Assembly (NCBI GenBank): GCA_029964075.1
Contig: CM057147.1
Coordinates: 27,487,513-27,551,512, forward strand
Direction: 5' to 3'
DNA length: 64,000 nucleotides
Origin: Patiria pectinifera
Lineage: Eukaryota; Echinodermata; Asteroidea; Valvatida; Asterinidae
Shown here: one piece after another, positions 52,001-61,000 of the stretch
How the letters are laid out: each line of letters opens with the position of its first letter
Position numbering within the stretch: the stretch's first letter is position 1
The notes under the pieces: model-generated
What the model was told of the DNA's origin: nothing
Database searches by the model: none
Seen by the model: only the letters and a program-made list of their open reading frames with translations
Translations under genes and position numbers: made by a program

Positions 52001-55000
52001 TGTGTGCATAGCTCATGGACAGAAAGGATCAGTGTAAAACCCTCATTGTGGGTAGCAAATCTAATTGGCATTGATGCGTACAACCATTTAAAATACATGT
52101 AATGCAGTTTTTGAAAAGCTTTATGTTGAACTCGAAAGGTGATTAAAACTTGAAATCCAATTTTAAGGCACACAAAAATAAAACACCCTTAAAATTAAAA
52201 AAATTAGTTTCAAAGTAGGTTTTACTTCATCCAGCTTCTATAACTATTTTTAAAAGTACTGTCGGATCCCTAAACTACCGGTAAAGCTGCCTGTGCATCA
52301 AAGTTTGAACATTCAAGAATTTTATTCTCTGACCAAATGTACAACTTTTTTTATACCCATTATCCCAACTTTAGAGTTTGAATGGGTAAAATTATGTGGG
52401 TTATTTACTGATTTTTTGGGAAAAAATTCTTTAGATCATTTTATTTTTAAGGGTACTAGAATATACTTTACATTTTTTATTATTATTTATTATTTATTTA
52501 TTTATTTCTTGTTTATTCTGGGGAGACCTTTTAGTGGAACACTGTTTTTCAAAGGTGTCCAGCAGCTACAACAAACATACGATAGTCTAAAAATAGAAAA
52601 AGGCAATAAAACATTACAAAGATATAATTAAGAAGATTAATGAACAGTAAAATGAGACAAGGTTAATTACGGTTGTTACATTGGCAGTAAAAAGACAAAA
52701 ACAAGACATACATGTACAAGAACCATGAAATATTAAACTATCAGGTTCTTGTAGTGGTGCTTAAAACTGGCAAGAGTGGGAGGCAACGGATACATGTTTA
52801 AGTGTCGCAGGGAGGTCATTGAATAAATTAACTCCACGAGACGCAAATTTACGTTTTTTCTGAGTTAGATTTGGATAAAGGAGGAACTAGATTACCTTGT
52901 GAAACAGACCTGGTATTCACTAAAGAATTACAATTGCTGATACACTTCAAACAATATGGAGAAGAATGAATGCAAATTACGTCCGTATTGCAAATTAAGT
53001 ACAAATTTGTACAAACAATTTGTCACCACGACATGCAAAAAATATTTTCTGTTTTCATTTGGTTGTAGTCAGGACAAGTGTTCTACGATTTTACACGTAC
53101 ACGTAGTTCATGTATAGTGGGAAAAATGTATGCTACAATATAATCATTATCTGACTGATGATAAAAATCTGGTAAGTCAGATTTGAAAAAGGCTTAGTTA
53201 AAATCTGGGAGTGAGTAAGTGCTAGGTAAGTGGGAAAAAAAAGAGTTGAATTCAAGGCTTGATTTCATTGCACAAGAACTCCCTTTATGAAAAGAGAAAA
53301 ATACATTGCCCCCTTTGATAATTCTTCATTGTTTGATACTTCTTCCACAGAACCGTGGAGTTGTCACCAGAACGGGAGCAAAGCGACGCAAACTCACTTC
53401 CCAGACACGGAAGATGACCAACCGCAACACCAATGGACACACTCTCCCGGCACGACGATACCCAAGCATCGAGGAACTCCTGAGTTCAGCGGACTCATCA
53501 AATTCTCTCGACTACCAGGGATTCGCCCGGGACCCTTCTCCTGCATCAAGGAACTTTGTCAGCAGCAGGGGCGGGGAAACTCTGGGCCAGAGGGAGTCCA
53601 ACGCCATGGTCCAGCTCCGAGCCGAGCTGGAGCAATACAAGCAGGAGAACAGGGAGCTGAGGGCCAGGCTAGCAGAACTTCTCAGTAAGTCAAGCTACAT
53701 GTACATTCCCTATTGATGCAAACAGCTGGAGCGCCCTCTATTGTTGTGAAAAAGGCATTGGCAGGCAAAAGGGCATGGATATATTTTAAAACAAAGCCTT
53801 TGAACTTTTTAAAAAGATCATTCTGTTCCATCATTTTGGGGGAAAAGAGAGGAACAATTTAAGGTAATTTTTTGAACCTTTAAAGTGCAATTCCATTACT
53901 GAATCCTTTCTTTTTATAATTTGCAAAATTTGCATCTTTGTAGGCTTTTAAAAAATTCTTTGTTCAGATGTTATAAACAATTTTGTACAGCATTTTAACA
54001 AGTTTTTCTTTGTTTTGTTTGCATATTTGCTAGTATTTTTTATTTTTTTAAATTACTGCCCCACTCAGAATCCCCCTCTGACTGACAATGCTAACATTAT
54101 AAGAGTTTTTTTTTACATTCTTCTTTTACTCAGATTTGAGAGAATTGGAGAAAACATTGAGAATGACCCTGCAAAGCTTTGGGGTGCCGACACCCAAGTC
54201 CCCAAGGGAGGCCTGCCCATGTAGTCACAGTTACGAGTCGCCATGGCAAACAGAACCGGAGTTTCAACAGATATACTCGAGCAGTGAAGAAGAGGAGGAA
54301 GAAGTAATAGGTAAGAAATTCTCATAAAAAAGGACTTTCATTTCAAACCTAAACCCACTCCATGAAAAAACACTGCATCAACTGATTAATTCCTTCAAAA
54401 TGGATTCCCACGGTATCGGCCTATAACGTTTGTTTGATTGTCTCCTGTGTAGTGGTTGCATGTTTGGTAGAAAAGTACTTCTTGTATTGTGTCTTGGGAA
54501 CTGTTATGTCATTGGTCTAAAACTGCCAAATGTACTGACACTGCAATTGTTGGAGGCTCATGAAAGGATTGAGGCAGTATCCACCCTTCCAAGGAAAGAA
54601 ATCAAGAAATAACCGATGATTTTGGAGGATTGAGGCTGTATCCAGTTTTTACATGGTGGCAGTTGGAGGATTTTGCGAGAGTGAGGATGCATCCTAGCTA
54701 AAAGGCCTAGGGGTTTGGCCTAGGGTTAATGTGGAACATGTAGTTACACCTGAGTACACTGTGATTAGCACTAACTCTCACAAATCCAAACAAAATCAAA
54801 CAATTGATCTGTTGGATAACAAACTGATTGACCCCACCATCCTTTCCTTTGTTTTGACAGAGTTCCAGAGAGCCATTCCTTCCCAGTCACTGGCTACAAA
54901 ACCGAGAGCGTATCAGACAGCAGTGCAGTCGCAGTTGCAGCCGCAGCTGCAGCCCCAGCCCCAATCACAACCTCCCAACCAAAACCCAAGCACCTTGTAC

Positions 55001-58000
55001 CAAGCAAACGGTGGCAGGGCTCGACAAGACTTTCAACGTTTTCCCAGGGTTAGTTTTAATGTGTTTTCAGACTGAGTCTATTACAAAAAACCTCCTGCTA
55101 CTGGCAGACTGGTGTCCACAATGGCTTTAGTTTGCAGTTCATGGCAACACAGGGCTGCACTTCAAATAGTACAAAGAATCTAAAAGGATATTCGTTTTGA
55201 GGAGTGATAAAAGGGTGGGATATAAACACACATGTTGAAAATTAACATCGTCCAGTACATGTTTATGATACAAATCCCGTGATCTGATACACCGTGCCCT
55301 CTGGAGATATGCACACAGTAGGAAACAAAAGATTGTCTCCACAGGGCAATTTCTATCTGAATACGTCTCCACAAGGCTTTCACGAATTAGATATATGGAT
55401 TTTACTCAAAAACTAGGAATTTCCAAGGTATGTTGATCCGTCGCAAATGGTAGAGTTTTAGAAAAGGGATATTAAGTCCGAATTTCAGCCAAGGAAATTA
55501 ATTCTGGTTAAAATAAGAGCATTTTGAAACTGTACTTTCAAACTCGAAAACTTTAGTACACGAGAACAAAGAAATGTCTCCAAAAGGATACAAATTTCAG
55601 TATGCGTGCTTATTTATACACAAATTTTGTTGATGTTGCAAAATTCCATCAAAATACGTGTACATGTAGTGATTAGTTGCTGCACCCTGGCATACCGGTT
55701 GGGGAGTGATAAAACACCTGCTGTACTAGTAAGTGGGAGGTCGTGGGTTCGAATCCCACCCGAGTAAGCTTGTGATTTCTTTGTCACAAGCCCTCAGACA
55801 GCACTGAATATAAAATAGCAAAACCCAATATTGAAGTTAGCTGTGAAAGGCATCAATTTCTTTTCATGCATTGTGTTTCTTGCCAATAATAAAACCACTC
55901 AAAGACCAAAGTAGATTGTTTGAAACCTAACCCGTTGAAGTTTCAGCTTGGTGGATATTACAGTTTTCGAGAAAACAGTGCAAACACATGCACAACATTT
56001 AGATCACAAAACATGATTTCATCAATGGCACTCTTTATTCCAAATTCCATAAATCAGAAGTCAATGGACTGATCATTGGAAATCACCTTCATTTCTCGAT
56101 TTCTTCTAAATGACAGCAAGCCAGATGGAACAATTTCACAAGGTGTTTACATGTAGTACCAATACGATCTTTAATCCAAGTAACAGGCATGCAACTGGGA
56201 ATTTAGAAAAAAAACACGAGGAAATTCCAAAACCATTCAAGAATTTTTACAGTATTTTTCAATTTGTAATGGCATTCACGAGAAGTAAAAAAACGAGGAA
56301 ATCAGCGGATCCGAGGAAAAGTTGCATGCCTGAAGTAAGCTTTTTGATAATAATTTGGTTACATGTAGGTTACTTTTGGGATAAATGCAAATGATCATAT
56401 GCCTTTAAGTTTTTAAGTTTATTTTTTTTTCTTTAGTTTTTGTGTTTATTTGTTTGTTCTTTTTTTATTTGGCTTTTCTATTTTCTCTAACAGAACACGG
56501 CTGCTTCCCCCGCCACCCAGGTAGAGCTGGTCCCTTCCAGTGGCATTTATGTCGACTCCAACAGGCTGAGTTCCATTGCCTTCAAGAAGGGCTGGAGCTA
56601 CACCTTACTGACCCGTAGCCTGATGCCCATGGTCTTCAACACACAGGAGATGGAGAGCAGCTGCGTCCGAGGGGAGCGAGCCACGGGCAAGGGGTCCCTG
56701 AACTCCCCAGCCAGGCCGGCGCTGGACCAGGCCAAAGTGCAAGCTATCATCAGTGAGTATGGCTCTCATACAAGAACTTAGGTACACCATACACTGCAGT
56801 TACATTGTATGCAGGTACCCAACAGTTGTGGCAATGTGTATCCAATTCCAAAAACACTCGTAGCAACACACTGCTACAGAAAACTACTATTTTTCACATT
56901 GGGGACAACTATGTACAGAGTGCGCGCTGTGCGCCTGCCAGTTGCCATAAAAGGAGATGTTATTACTACGCGCACGAGGCACATACATGTATCATACAAG
57001 TAACAAGAGGGGTGTTTCACAAAATTTGAGGTAAAATTATTAAACAAAATCATTTTAAAATTGTGAATTTTTGACTTGTTTCGGATTTTTGATGGAGAGG
57101 TATATGAATGGGAGTAAGTATGTTCTTGGCCAGTACTAAACAAGTACATGTACATTTAAAACCAGCTGGGGGCCTGGTCGCGGATAATGGCCTAAGCCAA
57201 ATATCAGGGTCCAGGCCCCTAGCCAGTTTTAAATGGAACTTGTTTAAAATTGGCCAAGCACATATTTTATTCCCGTAATAAAAATGTAATGATTTCAAGG
57301 AATAACAGTAATTTTTAATACACAGTTGTCATATGTGACTGGTTTGGCAATAGTGCATTCTAGTTTGATGTCTTGAATTTAGACATTCATGTAAAGGCAC
57401 GCCTTCTACACAGTATTAGTCCTGCTTTGATGCCCTCCCTCAGTCACACCATTCCCTATGGACTAATAATCTAACAACCGTAATCGATAGCCATTACTAA
57501 GGTAGTATTTCATTGGTGCACCAATTGCATTTTGGTCGAAAGAGTACCTGGGAGACATGTGCTCCAGCATGGTGCCACAGCACCAATGGCTTTTAATGAA
57601 TTGATTAGTCTATGTGTCAAAAGCTGTTTCAGTGAGAGAGCCTTAAAGGGCCCATGTAATGTTTTTAATGCAATCCTTGAAAATGCACCTTTGTGTCCCA
57701 TTGTACCTTATTTCCAATTTTTGTTTTGCCATATTCAGGGGTATTTTGGTGCCTTTTTGGTTTTTATGCTAATGAAAATTGTCATATTCATGAGCAAAAC
57801 TGTGAAGTCATTTCAGGCAGAAACCTCAATGTTACAGTCATTTCAGCACCACAAGTTGCCAGAATTTTTGATATTTTGCTGTTGTTAATTTTTTTTTTTT
57901 GGTGATTCATTGTTTTGTAACGTGTACATGGCAGTATAGCCAATGAGAAAACTCTTTTTCACAAATGTTTTCAATGAGAAAATGTTTGGGTTCACAAGTT

Positions 58001-61000
58001 AAGCAGAAAACCCCTAAACTGAAGAGTGTCTTCCTGATATGACATCAACAGCTCCCTCAGTTGTGCAGAGAAAAGCATGGAAAATGTTGAATGTTCCAAA
58101 AAGTGCACTTTTCAATAAAATTACTCACAAATGGATGTCAAATAGTTGCACAGAATATGTTCCTAAGACACATTCATTGCATGGACCCTAACTAAGCAGC
58201 AATTTTGTTTTGTGTTCCCCTTTTCCATTGTTAGCATTCGTCAGCGGCCAGTTCCCAGACATCCAGCCTTACCAGATCACCCAGACTATGAACCAGAAGT
58301 TAGTGGACGTCAGAGGCACCATCAAAAAGAGGACGCAGGCAGCCAAGTTTGTCAAATAAACATGTCACCGTGTCAGACTAAAGCCCACCATGCTCTCGTT
58401 TGTACATGTAGTTGGCGTGACACGAAGTCACATATTCATGAAAGTGTTGCAGAACATGGGCGCGAACTACATTGGAGTGACCAACAGTCAGATGACTGCC
58501 TTTTTCATAGTACACACTTGTTAGTGACGGGTTCACTATGCAAATTTATGCTGTGATGTGTTCAAGAGTTTTGTACACTCGAGGGGCGGGGGTGGCAAAT
58601 GGTGCCTTAAGAAAAACTGAGGGAGCCCTTTGCTGATACCATGGCACTATTATTTGTAAAACTTTTCAAACTTGACAGAAGTAAGCAGCTGAGATAACTT
58701 TTGAGATGATATTTTAATGTGGAAACAGCTGCAGGCTTTCGAGCAGACCCAGGTGAAAATAATTAGTAGAACAGAATGATCAAAATATTAAAAAACGGAT
58801 AAAAGTAAGACTTTGCAGTACCAAAAAACAGGATAAAAGTAGGACTTTTGCGGGATTTCAGGAGTAGGTTTTGTCGATACCCACCCATGTCCACAGCATT
58901 ATTAGCCTCATTTGGCATGTTCTGTACTCACAACACTTGGGCTCCATCCTCAACTAAGCTCTTGGAAGTACAGTTGCAGTACTCCTGCGCCTAAGCCCTT
59001 CATTGTGTGATTTACATGACAGTGTGTAACACTGTTATGAAAAACATTCAAAGGCGTTTCAATTTTGCCAAAGTTGTGGGACCAAAAAGTAGGAATTTCT
59101 AGAAAACAAGTACCAAGTGGTACAACCCACGGTGGCCGGGTAACGTGTGAAGACGGCTTACAGCACCGTCCGTGCGCGCACCCGAGCCGTACAGGTACCT
59201 CAAGAGTACAGAAAACGAACGGGGCATGATCTAATATGCAAAAATATGCAAATTAGACGCATGCACATCAGTGTTATCAAAACCGGCCTTCGAAAGCAAA
59301 GCTGTAATACTCGAGTTGCATGAATACAATATATGGCTGAGTAAATTGTTCACCAGCCAACCCACCTACCCACCCACCAAACCACCATAAGCAGCTCAAG
59401 CCCACAGCGTGTTTCACACCCGCCATGGGAAAACGTAGGAGCAACGTAAAACAACAAAAAACTACGAAAATGTAGGAAAAGTAGGAATACTTGAAAGCCT
59501 GCAACTGATAAACCTATAGAATTGCTGTCAGGGCCATACCTAGGCAAATCCCACAAATCACACGTAAAGTCACAGCTTACAAAGGATGAGCAATGACAAA
59601 GGTACACGTGGACATGTACAGGGTGAGTAAAAAAAACAAAACCCAAATGTCGGGACCATTGTTTTAGCGAAGTTCTGCATGTAGCACTTTCAAAATCTAG
59701 GATATGAAAGCCCAATTCATAAGCTTTCTTTTAGTACAAGAATCATTCAAATCACTCATGTACTTTTCAAGTTACGGATTTTTAAACCCAACCACCGTTT
59801 TAAAGTTCTGTCCACGGATCACAAAAAATGTGTGCGTTCTTTCAGCAAAATGAAAACAATTCACACACATCCTTATGTGATTTGTTTTCGTTTTCCTGAA
59901 AGAACGCTGAACTTTTTGTGATCCGTGGACAGAACCTTAAAACAGATGTTGTGTTTAAAACTCCGTAACTTGAACAGTACATGAGTGATTTGAATGATTC
60001 TTGTACTAAAAGAAAGCTTATGAATTGGGCTTTTATATCCTAGATTTTGAAAGTGCTACATGCAGAACTTCACTAAAACAATGGTCCTGACATTTGGGTT
60101 TCGGTTTGTTTTTACTCACCCTGTATGTATGCCGTTGTCACATTTCATTGTCTTCATGTGGCTTGTGACTTCAATCTAAGATGACTTGGGAGGACTTCAC
60201 TACAGCACTGCCTAAATGTACATCATCTTTGTACGTCATTTTCCTAAAAAATTTCTACTTTTTTTAATAACATATTTTTTATTATTATTATAGTTACAGG
60301 TAGGCCTAAATGTTGTTCCTTTAAAAAAAAAATTATCTGAGAAAAAGAAGCTAACAGATTGGTTTCTTGCTGCCTCAAACCGTCCTGCCTGTTACTCCCT
60401 ACACCGCCCCAAATTGCCCCAGCATTGTACGGTATTGTACATTCATTAAGGAATAAATACAATGTACAATGTAAGAAAAAGTACAAATGAGTAAGAAAGT
60501 CTCCAATTTTCAGAAGTTACACTTTTACCTGTTGTTCTCGTCGGGATGATAAATTTCTAAGATGTCACCGACTTGGATGCCGGGGAACTCCTTAGGGTTA
60601 AGAATCAGCTCCTCCTCTAAAGAAATAAGGAGAAAAAAAAGCTTTGTAAATCAACAGGTACAGGTAACTATATTACTTTTTTATAGCAACAAACTGGCAG
60701 CCGTGTTGCACTTGATTTACAGAATCTTCGAGTGTTTAAATAATCACCGATTTAGTGATGTTCATGATTCATGTGTTTGTTACTATTCCAGTGTACTTTG
60801 GTTTGAGATAAAGGTACCGTAATTTAATTATGCAAAGTTACCCATGTACATGACCTTCTTCTGGCAACAACAAAAGTAATCAGTTAAAGTATTTACTACT
60901 TTTAGTACTAAATCTTTTTTAAACATGTAAAAAATGCAATACACTCTCAGTGTAAATCTTTCAAATTCAAAGTGCCAATTACAACAACGCTGTTGAACTG

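Noticed and set aside
53287-53688. 133-codon frame overlapping the BEN coiled-coil exon
   Set aside because: Wrong frame: the alternative frame gives the coiled coil, correct splice phases and continuity to the BEN domain.
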